From positions 22,585,797 to 22,649,796 of the forward strand of contig NC_057816.1 of the NCBI RefSeq assembly GCF_910594005.1: DNA of 64,000 nucleotides, given 5' to 3'. Source of the DNA: Cervus elaphus. Taxonomy: Eukaryota > Chordata > Mammalia > Artiodactyla > Cervidae. A program made the translations under genes and the position numbers. The number at the start of each line of letters is the position of its first letter. The first letter of the stretch is position 1. Below are positions 12,241-24,639 of the stretch, piece by piece. The notes below the pieces were generated by a model that worked only from the letters and a program-made list of their open reading frames with translations, was not told the DNA's origin and made no database searches.

Positions 12241-13430
12241 CCTCAAAAAACAGATCTTGACAGAGGCAATCTGAAGTTTGGACCACTCTCTGTCTCTCTC
12301 TCAGCTAGGACTAAGAACCCTATTGGATGTATTCCACTTACTTTTATTTCTAGCTTAATGTTCTTCAAACTGTTTGCCCTCTTTGGACTAAATTCACAGA
12401 GACATTGCATATGTCAAATTTCTTTCCTGGCCCTGAGAATCTCACGCTGTATTAGGTAAAATGTAACATTTCACTGTCTTATTGACTTGAATTTATAGTT
12501 CTTTTTATTTTCTTTTTCCAAGTTCTGGACATATATTCTGGGTTCCCTAATTTTAAAAGCAAAAATCATAGTATATTATTCAAGGACCAAAGAGCTATCT
12601 GCAGCATGAAGTTTCTTTGTTTTCTTAATTGGGCAAAACAGCTCCCTGGTGCAAATGAAGATCTTTTATTCCTCTTTGAAAAATGAAAGAAATGTGGCAG
12701 AGAAACTTCCTAGCAGTGAACTGAGTACTTTTCCATGCAACTTCCATTTGTTTTTATCTTTTTCAGAGGTAGAAATAATGTGCATTCTCCTGGCTAAAAC
12801 ACACGAGTAAACTGAATTTCAGAGTTAAGAATCTGCTGAAGGTCACCAGAATGTAGCAGATCCTATTTTTAAACTCCACTTTATTTGGCTCCAACTCCTG
12901 TGCTTTTCTGCACCAATACACATTGCCTTCTAGAAAAGAATGTAAAAAAATAGGAATATGAAATAGAGAAATATGAGAGGAACAGAGAGTGAACAATCTG
13001 GAGAGATGGTTCTAAGTCAGCATGAAAAAGAGGATAGACTCGGTGTTGGTGCCCCAAATATAGTTCACTTTGGTTTAGATTCCAAAGTAGAAACTTGTAC
13101 ATATTCTTAAAAAGTTCGTCTCCAGGGCTGGATGAAAAAAGTCAGCTACAAGAGAACATTTAACCTTGCTTTGTTTTCAACAATAACTCTCTTGGAAGAT
13201 GGGTCAACCTCATTCTGGTAATACGTCAGAATCTTCAGGAACATTGTGTATAGTAAAAAAAAAAAAAAAAAAATTGTCACATGATTTTGCATACTGAAAG
13301 TAAAATACGTACAAATAATGTCATAATACAATTTAGTGATATAAAATATTCTGGTGAGAATACACAAGATAGAATTGATCCTCTTGACACCATTTATACT
13401 AAAAAATGGCAAATAAGGTTACTCCTCATA
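12241..13430. other. Unassigned stretch with a MIR remnant and an A-run
   Basis: No gene is seen. About 12800-12935 reads as antisense MIR. An A-run lies at about 13255-13273. The remainder is unrecognised. Confidence 0.5.
12800..12935 (-). mobile_element. MIR SINE remnant, antisense
   Basis: The + strand shows the reverse of MIR: gagtaaactgaatttcagag, gaaggtcaccagaatgtagc, then tccaactcctgtgctttt. This matches the antisense MIR order (aaactgaggc, aaggtcacacagc, ctccaaagcc) with many substitutions. Confidence 0.6.
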
Positions 13431-13637
13431 GTCTTCCCTGTAGCTCAGATGGTAAATAATCTGCCTGCTGTGCAGAAGACCCAGGTTTGATCCCTGTGTC
13501 GGGAGGATCCCCTGGAGAAGGGAATGGCAACCCACTCCAGTCTTCTTGCCTGGAGAATTCTGTGGACAGTGGAGCCTGGGGGGCTACAGTCCATGGGGTC
13601 TCAAAGAATCAGAAATGACTGAGTGACAAACACTTTC
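13431..13637 (+). mobile_element. Bov-tA SINE
   Basis: tRNA-like head (cttccctgtagctcagatgg, B-box-like aggtttgatccct) followed by the standard body ending aatgactgagtgacaaac. Moderately diverged. Confidence 0.92.
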
Positions 13638-15199
13638 ACTAAGAGGTATATATTAGAGTCTCGGGATTTGTAAAATTTAAATTTTTGTCAAATGGTTTAC
13701 AAGTACTGCTTTACAGAACATAAATTATATTGCTGAACATTTAAAACTAGTTTTTATGTTCATGACGCTTTATATATAACTTTTTACTGTACTCCTACTA
13801 TATTCCAGGTATTGGCGATAGACCAGTAAACAAAAGAAAACAAAAATTACTTGGAGCTTAGACTCTAGATATTTATTACACTGGAATAATTAGTTAATAT
13901 TTGTGTATGTTATTTATATTGTGATTATCATGTCTCATCCATTCATTCTTTACCACACAACATAGTAAGTGTCCAGTAAGTTTTGCAAATTGAATATATT
14001 CAACCTGCTTAATTTACTTTTTAATTTTTCTATAAAAACATCATTTAAAAAAGTTTTTCTTTTAATAATGAACTGAAAATTTTATATAAGGAGTTATGTA
14101 AAATCTCTGGTTATACATCCAGGGCCTAAGAAGATGCAGAATATAGATTTTAAGCAAAATTTACTTTTTTCAAAAACAACTTCACTGAGTCACCAGCACA
14201 ACCTGGTGGTTGCTTAAATGAACTACTTGGTTCAGTGTTTAAAAGTTTTTCTTGTGAGTTGTGTCTCCATTCTTTTATTGATTTGGCTTTTTCTTTTTTT
14301 GTATTTAAAAACCACACTAAGAAATTTATGACAAACATAATTAAAATTTATACAACTTTTTGTAAAACAAATATAAATTTTTTAATATAAATTTATTTAT
14401 TTTAATTGGAGGCTAATTACTTTACAATATTGTAGTGGTTTTGCCATAAAAATCCTGTACATATTGGTCCTCTAACAGCAATGTGTTTGGAATATCTGTC
14501 TCCTCTCCAAGTTAATTTATTTCCAGAGGGCAAGAAGAATGTTATGAATTTTTTTTTATTATAATCTTTCTTCCTATAGGAACTTAATATTCTGCAAATT
14601 AAAAGTAATTATTGCTTTACTGCTTTGCAACATTTTAAAGGGTTTGTGGGTTTTGCAGGTGGTTTGCACTCATTTAATAGAGTCTGGGATTTTGTCAAAT
14701 TCGTGATATTTGTAATCTGATTGGCTCTTCTTCCAAGTGATTGTGACTAGAAATAACTGGGAAGAAGCTGAATGTCCATTTGCCAGAAATGTCTTAAAAG
14801 GTGTTTTACCATGAATGGGGCCAGTTGTACTAGACAACCTCTAATTCTAAGATTGCAAAACTAATAATGATTCATTAAAAGAGATCATTTTCACCTACTT
14901 GTACGTCCACTAGCTAATGCTGGAACTCAACTCCTGTGAGATTTCCTCAAGAGCTTCAGGGAGTCTCTGGAAAGGTCTTGGTGCGCTCCGGAACCAGTGG
15001 TCTCACTGGCAGCACACTACTCCTTCCTGCAACCTTCTCTCTGCTGTCTTCGCTCACCAGAGCTCATAGACCCACCTATGGGAGCACAGCCACATTCTCC
15101 AAGGCTGTTACCAGCCCCTGACACAGAATTCCACTTCCTTGGTACCTTGTTTCCCATCCCCCACACTCATCTGCTGCTCTGGATGGTGGCCACTTTCAA
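13638..15199. other. Unassigned AT-rich stretch with small repeat remnants
   Basis: A MIR/L2-like piece (actcctactatattccaggt) lies near 13790-13870, and a short antisense L1-BT tail lies at about 14365-14447. The part from about 14930 to 15190 is more GC-rich and unassigned; its overlapping 61- and 83-codon frames show no domain. Confidence 0.45.
14365..14447 (-). mobile_element. Very short L1-BT 3' end, antisense
   Basis: About 60 bp of the ruminant L1 3' terminus (aattggaggctaattacttt, ttgtagtggttttgccat), preceded by an AT-rich tail in antisense. Confidence 0.7.
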
Positions 15200-18100
15200 T
15201 TTTTTTTTTTCTTTTTTCACATATCCAACAAATTCTTCGATTTGTTGATGTGGTGTATCACACTGATTGATTTGTGGACACTGAAAAATCCTTGCATCCT
15301 TGGGATGAATCCCATTTCATCATGACATATAATCTTTCCAATGCATTGTTGAATTCGGATTGCTGGTATTTTGTTGAGAATTTTTGCATTTATGTTCATC
15401 AGTTCTGTTGGCCTGCATCTTTTTTCATGTGATGTCTCTGTCTGGTTTTGGTATCAGGGTGATGGTGGCCTTTTGAATAAGTTTGGAAGTTTTTCTTCCT
15501 CTGCAATTTTCTGAAACAGTTTTGAAAGGATAGGGGTTAACTCTTCCCCAAAATGTTTGACAGAATTCACCTGTGAAGCCATCAGGTCCTGGACTTGTTT
15601 GTTGGGAGCTTCATTTCATTTTCAGTGCTTGTGATTGATCTGTTCATATTTTCTATTTCTTCCTGGTTCAGTCCTAGGAGACTGTACCTTTTAAAGAATT
15701 TGTCTATTCATTCCAGGTTGTTCATTTGCTTGGCATACAGTTGGCTGTAGTAGTCTCATGATCCTTTGTAAGGTCATTTGTAACTTCTCTTTTTTCATTT
15801 CTCATTTTATTGATTTGTGTCTTCTCCCATTTTTTCTTGATGAGTCTGGCTAAAGGTTTATCAATTTTATTTCTTTTCAAAGAAATAGCTTTTAGTTTCA
15901 TTGGTCTTTGCAATTATTTTTTTGTCTCTTTCATTTATTTCTGCTCTGATCCTTATAATTTCTTTCCTCCTACTAAATTTAGGTTTTGTTTTTCCTTCTT
16001 TCTCTAGTTGTTTTATATGTAAGTTTAAGTTGTTTATTTGAGATTTTTCTTGTTTCTTGAGATAAGATTGTATTGCTATAAACTTCCCACTTAAAACTGC
16101 TTTTGCTGCAACCAATAGGTTTTAGACCATTGCAACTTTCCAACAACAACCAAAAAAACCCAGATAGGTATTTTCTGATTTCCTCTTTGATTACTTCAGT
16201 GATCCACTGGTTGTTTAGTAGCATATTGATTGGCTGCAACGTGTTTGTGTTCTTATAGTTTTCTTTCTTTTAGTTTATTTCTAATCTCATAGAGTTGTGA
16301 TCAGAAAAGATGCTTGATACGATTTCAAATTTCTTAAATTTACCAAGGCTTGCCTGTGGCCCAGTATGTTGTCAATCCTGAAGAATGTTCCATGTGCACT
16401 TAAGAATGTGTAGTTTGCTGCTTTTGGATGAGATGCTCTATTTTTTTTTTTTTCATTTATTTTTATTAGTTGGAAGCTAATTACTTTACAATATTGTAGT
16501 GGTTTTTGCCATACTTTGACATGAATCAGCCATGGATTTACATGTGTTCCCCATCCCAATCCCCCCTCCCACCTCCCTCCCCATCCCATCCCTCTGGGTC
16601 TTCACAGTGCACCAGCCCTGAGCACTTGTCTCATGCATCCAACCTATAAATATCAATTAAGTCCAACTTGTCTAAAGGGTCATTTAAAACCTGTGCTTCC
16701 TTATTAGTTATCTGTTTGGATGATCGGTCCATTGATGAAACTGGGGTGTCAAAGTCCCCCAATATTATTGTGTTATCATCAATTTGTCCCATTATGGTTG
16801 TTAGTATTTGCCTTACATATTGAGGTGCTCCTATGTCAGATGTATATATTTACAATTGTTATGTCTTCTCTTGGATTGATCCCTTGATCATTATGTAGTG
16901 TTCTTCTTTGTCTCTTATAACAGTCTTTGTTTTAAAGTCTGTCTGATATGAGTATTGATATTACAGCTTTGTTTTGATTTCCATTTGTGTGGAACAACTT
17001 CTCCCATCCCCATACTTTCAATCTCTGTATGTCCCTAGGTCTGAGGTGGGTCTCTTGTAGACAGCACATATACAGGTCTTGTTTTTGTACCCATCCAGCC
17101 AGTCTATGTCTTTTGGTTGGTGCATTTAATCCATTTACATTTAAGGTAATTATTGATATGTATGATCCTATTATCACTCTCTTTAATTGTTTTGGGTTTG
17201 TTTTTGTAGATCTTTTCCTTCTCTTGTATTTCCTGCCTATAGATGTTCCCTTGGCATTTGTTGTAAAGCTGGTCTGGTGATGCTGAATTCTCTCAACTTT
17301 TGCTTGTCTGGAAAGCTTTTGAATTCTCCATCAAATTTGAATGTAAGCCTTGCTGGATAGAGTATTCTTGGTTGTAGGTTCTTCCTTTTCATCACTTTAA
17401 ATATACATATTGTGCCATTACCTTCTGGCTTGCAGAATTTCTGCTGAGAAGTCAGCTGTTAACCTTAAGGAGTTCCCTTGTATGTTATTTGCTATTTTTC
17501 CCTTGTTGCTTTTAATATTTTATCTTTGTCTTAAAATTTTGCCAATTTGATTATTATGTGTCTTGACATGTTCTTCCTTGTCTATCTTGCCTAGGACTCT
17601 CTGCACTTCCTGGACTTGGTTGACTGTTTCCTTCCCCATGTTAGGGGAGTTTTCAGCTATTATTACTAAAAATATTTTCTTGGTCCTTTCTCTCTCTCTT
17701 CTTCCTCTGAGACCCCCTATAATGTGAATGTTGGTCCATTTAGTGTTTTCCCAGAGGTTTCTCAGGTTGTTTTCAGTTCTTTTCATTGTTTTTCTTTATT
17801 CTGTTCCATGGCAGTAATTTCCACCATTCTGTCTTCCAGGTCACTTATCCATTCTTCTGCCTCAGTTATTCTGCTAGTGATTCCTTCTAGTGTAGTTTTC
17901 AATTCAGTTATTGTATTGTTCAGCTCTGTCTGTTTTGCTCTTTAGTTCTTCTAGGGCTTTATTAAATATTTCTTGCATCTTGTCAATCTTTGCCTCCATT
18001 CTTTTTCCGAGATCATGGATGATCTTCACTATCATTAGTCTGAATTCTTTTCTGGAAGGTTGCCTATCTCCACTTCATTTTGTTTTTCTGGGGTTTTATC

Positions 18101-18560
18101 TTGTTCCTTCATCTGGGACAAATCCTCTGCATTCTCATTTTGATTAACTTTCTGTGATTGCGGTTTTCATTCTGGTGGTGGGAGGATTGTAATTCTTGCT
18201 TCTGCTGTCTGCCCTCTGGTGGATGAGGCTATGTAAGAGAAAATCTGATGTGGGGTTCAGGACCTTCATAATAGTGAGAAACTCCGGTGGTATAATTGTT
18301 CTTCTGTTTGTGGGCTGCTGGACCCAGAAGGTACAGGATTTGATTTTATCATGATTACATCCCTCCTATTGCCTTGTTGCAGCTTCTCCTTCGTCTTTGG
18401 ATGTGGGCTATTTTTTGGTGGGTTCAAGTGTTTTCCTGTCAATGGTTGTTCAATAGTTGTGATTTTGCTGCTCAGCCACCTTCCCAGTGGGCCCATTTTG
18501 AATCTTCAGAATCCCCTGGTGTATTTAGGTAGCTTTATTAGTGGGGAAATTTATTCAAAT
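15200..18560 (-). mobile_element. Ruminant L1, 5' half, antisense
   Basis: An antisense L1 reading from the reverse transcriptase start (about 15215) back through the endonuclease to ORF1 and the 5' UTR. On the - strand the ORF2 start is seen near 17177 (SYISIITLNVNGLNAPTKRH, then CCLQETHLRPRD). ORF1 remnants lie at about 17520-18100 (NLWENTKWTNIHIIG). GC-richer 5' UTR-like sequence runs to about 18560. The 3' half beyond the reverse transcriptase start is missing, which is the reverse of ordinary 5' truncation and suggests a later deletion or rearrangement. A younger L1 tail is nested at 16441-16644. Frames are broken throughout. Confidence 0.8.
16441..16644 (-). mobile_element. Nested L1-BT 3' tail, antisense
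   Basis: Poly-T at 16441-16453 is followed by the young ruminant L1 3' UTR (gaatcagccatggatttaca to ctcatgcatccaacc). It interrupts the older L1, which resumes with ctataaatatcaattaagtc. Only cta is shared at the two ends, so the target-site duplication is very short or lost. Confidence 0.88.
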
Positions 18561-18669
18561 AGGAGCAGCATGCACATAGGATGCCCCATAACAATATGTG
18601 CGAAGGATAGACTAAAACTTAAGAAAGCTATTCTAGTATGCACAATGTTGCCTGAGTGAAGTCAAAAGT

Positions 18670-18776
18670 GGGTAGCCTATCCCTTCTCCAGAGGATTTTC
18701 TTGACCCAGGAATCAAACCAGGGTCTCCTGCATTGCAGGCAGATTCTTTATCAGCTGAGCTACCAGGAGAGCCCTA
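18670..18776 (-). mobile_element. Bov-tA SINE 5' half, antisense
   Basis: Antisense head portion (gggtagcctatcccttctcc to ttatcagctgagctaccagg). The 3' half is missing. Confidence 0.85.
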
Positions 18777-18899
18777 CAATGTTGATTACATTGATATTGT
18801 TCATCTCGAGTTAAATTCAAGATAATAAATTAATCTAAATGGGTGATATCTTAAGATTTTAGTTTCAAGGAGAATATAATTTTAAAAATTCCCTTAAAT

Positions 18900-19583
18900 G
18901 ATTTAATTTCTATTTCTGATATAAAACCCTGTATCTTTTATCTTTTTAAAAATTAAACCTTTTAAAATAGTAGATTCACACACACATTAAAATAATACAG
19001 GGATGCTGTGTAGCTTCTATTCAACTTCCCTGAATGGTAACACCTTAAGACTATAATATAGCAGCACAACCAGGATATTGACATTGATACAATGAATTGA
19101 TCTTATTCAGATTTCTCAGTCTTACTTTGATTCATTCATGTATGTGTATATATATAGTTCTATACAAGTTTTGTCACATACATAGGTTTGTATGTTCAAT
19201 ACCTCAGTATTTCAATATACAGATTTATCACCACAAAGATCCCTTGTGATATTCTTAATTTGTTATGTTTGTCTTCCTCCTTAAACTTCATTCCCAGCTT
19301 TTAACTCTAGTCCTTAAGCCACTAGTCTGCTATCTATATTACTTTTCATTTTATTAATATCATATAAATGGAACAATATGTAACATTTTGAGACTGACTC
19401 TTTTCACTTAGTGTAATTCCCTTGAAATTCATCTCGACTATTACCTGTATCAATAGTTCATCTACATATCTGTGTGAAGATAAGTTTTCCTTGCTTTGGG
19501 GTGCATGCCCAAGGTTGTAACTGCTAGGTAGTCACATGTTCAGTTTTAGAAGGAACTAACAAATTGTTTTCCAGAGTGATTTT
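18900..19583 (-). mobile_element. Old L1 3' UTR, antisense, left part
   Basis: AT-rich antisense L1 3' region (around gatattgacattgatacaat) leading into aattgttttccagagtgat. The same element resumes at 22789 beyond the young L1 insertion. Confidence 0.6.
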
Positions 19584-22500
19584 TTTTTTTTAATTTTTTT
19601 ATTAGTTGGAGGCTAATTACTTCACAACATTTCAGTGGGTTTTGTCATACATTGATATGAATCAGCCATAGATTTACACTTATTCCCCATCCCGATCCCC
19701 CCTCCCATCTCCCTCTCCACCCGATTCCTCTGGGTCTTCCCAGTGCACCAGGCTGGAGCACTTGTCTCGTGCATCCCACCTGGGCTGGTGATCTGTTTCA
19801 CCATAGATAGTATACATGCTGTTCTTTTGAAACATCCCACCCTCACCTTCTCCCACAGAGTTCAAAAGTCTGTTCTGTATTTCTGTGTCTCTTTTTCTGT
19901 TTTGCATATAGGGTTATCGTTACCATCTTTCTAAATTCCATATATGTGTGTTAGTATGCTGTAATGTTCTTTATCTTTCTGGCTTACTTCACTCTGTATA
20001 AGGGGCTCCAGTTTCATCCATCTCATTAGGACTGGTTCAAATGAATTCTTTTTGACGGCTGAGTAAAATTCCATGGTGTATATGTACCACAGCTTCCTTA
20101 TCCATTCATCTGCTGATGGGCATCTAGGTTGCTTCCATGTCCTGGCTATTATAAACAGTGATGCGATGAACATTGGGGTGCATGTGTCTCTTTCAGATCT
20201 GGTTTCCTCAGTGTGTATGCCCAGAAGTGGGATTGCTGGGTCATATGGCAGTTCTATTTCCAGTTTTTTAAGGAATCTCCACACTGTTTTCCATAGTGGC
20301 TGTACTAGTTTGCATTCCCACCAACAGTGTAAGAGGGTTCCCTTTTCTCCACAGCCTCTCCAGCATTTATTGCTTGTAGACTTTTGGATAGCAGCCATCC
20401 TGACTGGTGTGTAATGGTACCTCACTGTGGTTTTGATTTGCATTTCTCTGATAATGAGTGATGTTGAGCACCTTTTCATGTGTTTGTTAGCCATCTGTAT
20501 GTCTTCTTTGGAGAAATGTCTGTTTAGTTCTCTGGCCCATTTTTTGATTGGGTCATTTATTTTTCTGGAATTGAGCTGCAGGAGTTGCTTGTATATTTTT
20601 GAGATTAATCCTTTGTCTGTTTCTTCATTTGCTATTATTTTCTCCCAATCTGACGGCTGTCTTTTCACCTTACTTATAGTTTCTTTTGTAGTGCAAAAGC
20701 TTTTAAGTTTCATTAGATCCCATTTGTTTAGTTTTTCTTTTATTTCCAATATTCTGGGAGGTGGGTCATAGAGGATCTTGCTGTGATTTATGTCGGAGAG
20801 TGTTTTGCCTATGTTCTCCTCTAGGAGTTTTATAGTTTCTGGTCTTACATTTAGATCTTTAATCCATTTTGAGTTTATTTTTGTGTATGGTGTTAGAAAG
20901 TGTTCTAGTTTCATTCTTTTGCAAGTGGTTGACCAGTTTTCCCAGCACCACTTGTTAAAGAGGTTGTCTTTTTTCCATTGTATATCCTTGCCTCCTTTGT
21001 CAAAGATAAGGTGTCCATAGGTTCGTGGATTTATCTCTGGGCTTTCTATTCTGTTCCATTGGTCTATATTTCTGTCTTTGTGCCAGTACCACACTGTCTT
21101 GATGACTGTGGCTTTGTAGTAGAGTCTGAAGTCAGGCAGGTTGATTCCTCCAGTTCCATTCTTCTTTTTCAAGATTACTTTGGCTATTCGAGGTTTTTTG
21201 TATTTCCATACAAATTGTGAAATTCTTTGGTCTAGTTCTGTGAAAAATACCGTTGGTAGTTTGATAGGGATTGCATTGAATCTATAGATTGCTTTGGGTA
21301 GAATAGCCATTTTGACAATATTGATTCTTCCAATCCATGAACACGGTATGTTTCTCCATCTGTTTGTGTCCTCTTTGATTTCTTTCATCAGTGTTTTATA
21401 GTTTTCTATGTATAGGTCTTTTATTTCTTTAGGTAGATATACTCCTAAGTATTTTATTCTTTTTGTTGCAGTGGTGAATGGTATTGTTTCCTTAATTTCT
21501 CTTTCTGTTTTTTCATTGTTAGTATATAGGAATGCAAGGGATTTCTGTGTGTTAATTTTATATCCTGCAACTTTACTATATTCATTGATTAGTTCTAGTA
21601 ATTTTCTGGTAGAGTCTTTAGGGTTTTCTATATAGAGGATCATGTCATCTGCAAACGGTGAGAGTTTCACTTCTTCTTTTCCTATCTGGATTCCTTTTAC
21701 TTCTTTTTCTGCTCTGATTGCTGTGGCCAGAACTTCCAACACTATGTTGAACAGTAGTGGTGAGAGTGGGCACCCTTGTCTTGTTCCTGATTTCAGGGGA
21801 AATGCCTTCAATTTTTCACCATTGAGGGTGATGCTTGCTGTGGGTTTGTCATATATAGCTTTTATTATGTTGAGGTATGTTCCTTCTATTCCTGCTTTTT
21901 GGAGAGTTTTAATCATAAATGAGTGTTGAATTTTGTCAAAGGCTTTCTCTGCATCTATTGAGATAATCATATGGTTTTTATCTTTCAATTTGTTAATGTG
22001 GTGTATTACATTGATTGATTTGCGGATATTGAAGAATCCTTGCATTCCTGGGATAAAGCCCACTTGGTCGTGGTGTATGATTTTTTTAATATGTTGTTGG
22101 ATTCTGTTTGCTAGAATTTTGTTAAGGATTTTTGCATCTATGTTCATCAGTGATATTGGCCTGTAGTTTTCTTTTTTTGTGGCATCTTTGTCAGGTTTTG
22201 GAATTAGGGTGATGGTGGCCTCGTAGAATGAGTTTGGAAGTTTACCTTCTTCTGCAATTTTCTGGAAGAGTTTGAGTAAGGTAGGTGTTAGCTCTTCTCT
22301 AAATTTTTGGTAGAATTCAGCTGTGAAGCCATCTGGTCCTGGGCTTTTGTTTGCTGGAAGATTTTTGATTACAGTTTCGATTTCCTTGCCTGTGATGGTC
22401 TGTTAAGATCTTCTATTTCTTCCTGGTTCAGTTTTGGAAAGTTATACTTTTCTAAGAATTTGTCCATTTCATCCAAGTTGTCCATTTTATTGGCATAGAG

Positions 22501-22788
22501 CTGCTGGTAGTAGTCTCTTATGATCCTTTGTATTTCAGTGTTGTCTGTTGTGATCTCTCCATTTTCATTTCTAATTTTGTTAATTTGGTTCTTCTCTCTT
22601 TGTTTCTTAATGAGTCTTGCTAATGGTTTGTCAATTTTATTTTTTCAAAAAACCAGCTTTTAGCTTTGTTGATTTTTGCTATGGTCTCTTTAGTTTCTAT
22701 TGCATTTATTTCTGCCTTAATTTTTAAGATTTCTTTCCTTCTGCTAACCCTGGGGTTCTTCATTTCTTCCTTCTCTAATTGCTTTAGG
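19584..22788 (-). mobile_element. L1-BT, 3.2 kb, antisense, with 15-bp target-site duplication
   Basis: A young 5'-truncated ruminant L1. On the + strand it begins with poly-T (about 19581-19591) and the L1 3' UTR, then antisense ORF2 to about 22788. The 15-bp repeat ttccagagtgatttt flanks it at 19569-19583 and 22789-22803, which fixes the insertion into an older L1. A reading frame of 738 codons from an internal Met survives (separate entry). Confidence 0.95.
19931..22395 (-). pseudogene. L1 ORF2 remnant (reverse transcriptase and C-terminal domain)
   Basis: Open frame of the L1 ORF2 protein. The first in-frame ATG is at 22147 and gives 738 residues. The frame stays open upstream without a start to about 22395, where one G appears to be missing (gatggtctg where the family has gatgggtctg). 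The reverse transcriptase active site [10 protein letters not shown] is intact (FADD at residues 165-168 of the 738, about 21644-21655), as are [12 protein letters not shown] and the C-terminal [18 protein letters not shown]. The endonuclease domain is absent because of 5' truncation. It has no promoter of its own, so it is a dead retrotransposon fragment and not a host gene. Confidence 0.9.
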
Positions 22789-23270
22789 TTCCAGAGTGAT
22801 TTTAACATTTTATATTCCCACCCCGAATTTATGATTGTTCTAGTTTTTCTGTATCACTGTCAGCATTTGGTGCTGTCACTGTTTTTCATTTTAGTCATTC
22901 CAATAAATATGCAATGTTATTTCATTGTGGTTTTAACTGTATTTCCCTGATAACGCTGAACATCTTTAAGACCCTCCTCACCTTCAGTGAAATGTCTATT
23001 CATATCTTTTTCACATTTTCTACTTCTCATGTTTTGAGAGGTTTTTTTAATATATATATATATAATCTTGACATTTTTGTGAGATTTTATGCTTGCAAAT
23101 ATTTTATCTCTAGCTCCCTTTCTTTTTGTCTTTTGAACAGGGTATTTGATTGAGCCAAAACATTTAACTTTGGTGAGTTTAAATTTGCAAATTTTTCCTT
23201 TTATAGACTGTGCTTTTGATGCCAAGTCTTGAAAATCTATGCTTAGCCCTAGATTCTAAAGGCTTCCCCC
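22789..23270 (-). mobile_element. Old L1, antisense, right part
   Basis: Continuation of the old L1 disrupted by the young one (cagagtgattttaacatttt, then agtcattccaataaatatgc and ttccctgataacgctgaaca). A small TA microsatellite lies near 23050-23062. Confidence 0.65.
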
Positions 23271-24195
23271 TCATCTGTGTTCTTTAAGCCAGTTAAATGA
23301 ATTTAATATTATTGGGTTTTTGTCTTAAACTCCAACTGTCTATTTTACTTAGAAGAAAAAGTTTCAGAAATAGGTGCTGTAAGATCAAAATCTTCCAAGC
23401 AGGTTTTCTTGGTGATCTTAGCTAAGAGTTTACTTTCCCTCTTCTATGGTTATTAGGAGACTGTGAGTCAGAGTAAATCCCACTGTAAACTCCATAAGGC
23501 AAACACCCATTATCATTAACTTTCATAATGAAATAAATTATTTGGTGCTTTTCATTTGTTGATTACAATTGTAATTCTGATGATACTTGGGAAAGATTAG
23601 ATGATACCAAAAAAAAAAAAAAAAAAACCAACAACCCAAAGAAACAAAAAACACAAAACTTTCTCTCCTTTAAAAAAGAAGCAATATTAATCACAAATGA
23701 AAAAGGGTCACTTTTATCTGAGTGAAACCAAATTGCTGTCTTCATGGATTGAATTTTCTTAATCATATTTTGATCTATTTTCTGTTTGATATAATTAGAG
23801 AAACAGGATATTTCATAACTACAATTCCTCACTATAGTGTGAGTTCATGAATGTAGGGAACTGTTTTGATCTGTATGATATCCCACATGTAGCATCTACT
23901 ATGATAGGTGTTCAAAAATTTTTTGTAGAATGATTGGATTAATCAATCAATGAGTATTACCACTAATTATTTAGGAGAGTCATCCCTGCAAGAAAGATCA
24001 GAGCGGTGAATTCATTTAGTGTTCTATTTCTAAATAATAGAGGTATAGAGAAGAGAGCATGAGTCTTTCAGGCTAGTAACCCTGGAGAGGGAGGCATCTC
24101 TCTATGCTTTCCTATAATACACAGTCTCAAGTTCTGAGGTTTGTGTTCTGCTGGTTCATCTATACTCATTTTGATAGATAGCATTCTTTAGGCAG
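23271..24195. other. Unassigned stretch with an A-run and an L2 remnant
   Basis: No gene is seen. A run of about 19 A occurs at 23609-23627. An L2-like 3' end is noted at 23835-23955. Confidence 0.5.
23835..23955 (+). mobile_element. L2 LINE 3' end remnant
   Basis: Reads gttcatgaatgtagggaact, then tagcatctactatgataggt and ttgtagaatgattggattaa. This parallels the L2 3' end (stretch near gagggcaggga, cacatagtaggtgc, ttgaatgaatg). Confidence 0.55.
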
Positions 24196-24618
24196 GTTGA
24201 TAAGTAGTCCAAGGCCCTTAGGGAGGTATCCATTCTGTAGCAGACCTTGTGCTATTTATAATACCCCTTGCTCAAAGGCATGTTCTTTCCTCCTTAACAG
24301 GAAATTGCTCCTTTTGGTCAATCTTATGCTGATGTTATCTCAAGATGTATGCCCCCGGGAAAGGGGTCTGGTAAAACTTTTACAACCTTGAAGTATTCTT
24401 TTAGTCTATTGTTGGTAGCTGACTAGAAGGTATCTAAAGCTCTGCTCAAGTTAACCATGACTGCGGCAGGGGGATGGCAGTATTTTTTTACCCCCTTCTG
24501 ATGTCTATGTCAGAAGTCTGTTTATTTCTTTTCAATAAACTCTCCTTCCTCACTACAAGCCTCAAGTGGTCACTGCTAGCTGTCCGGCTCTGTGAAGAAA
24601 TTCCTCTTCCTCAATAGG
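24196..24618 (+). mobile_element. Probable solo LTR of an endogenous retrovirus
   Basis: The part after 24320 (atgtatgcccccgggaaagg onward) resembles gammaretrovirus-like LTRs of ruminants. It has a polyadenylation signal AATAAA at 24534-24539, followed by ctctccttcctcactac as in an R/U5 region, and ends near tcctca at about 24618. No retroviral coding sequence lies beside it, so it would be a solo LTR. The left boundary is uncertain and no target-site duplication was identified. The family name is not known to me. Confidence 0.45.
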
Positions 24619-24639
24619 GGCTATGAGCTTGGGTATGAC

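Noticed and set aside
14930..15190. GC-richer segment as an exon or LTR
   Set aside because: No splice sites, terminal repeats or known protein similarity could be supported; left as unassigned.
19931..22147. A 738-codon frame as a host reverse-transcriptase gene
   Set aside because: It is L1 ORF2 within a 5'-truncated element framed by a target-site duplication, with no promoter or endonuclease domain.
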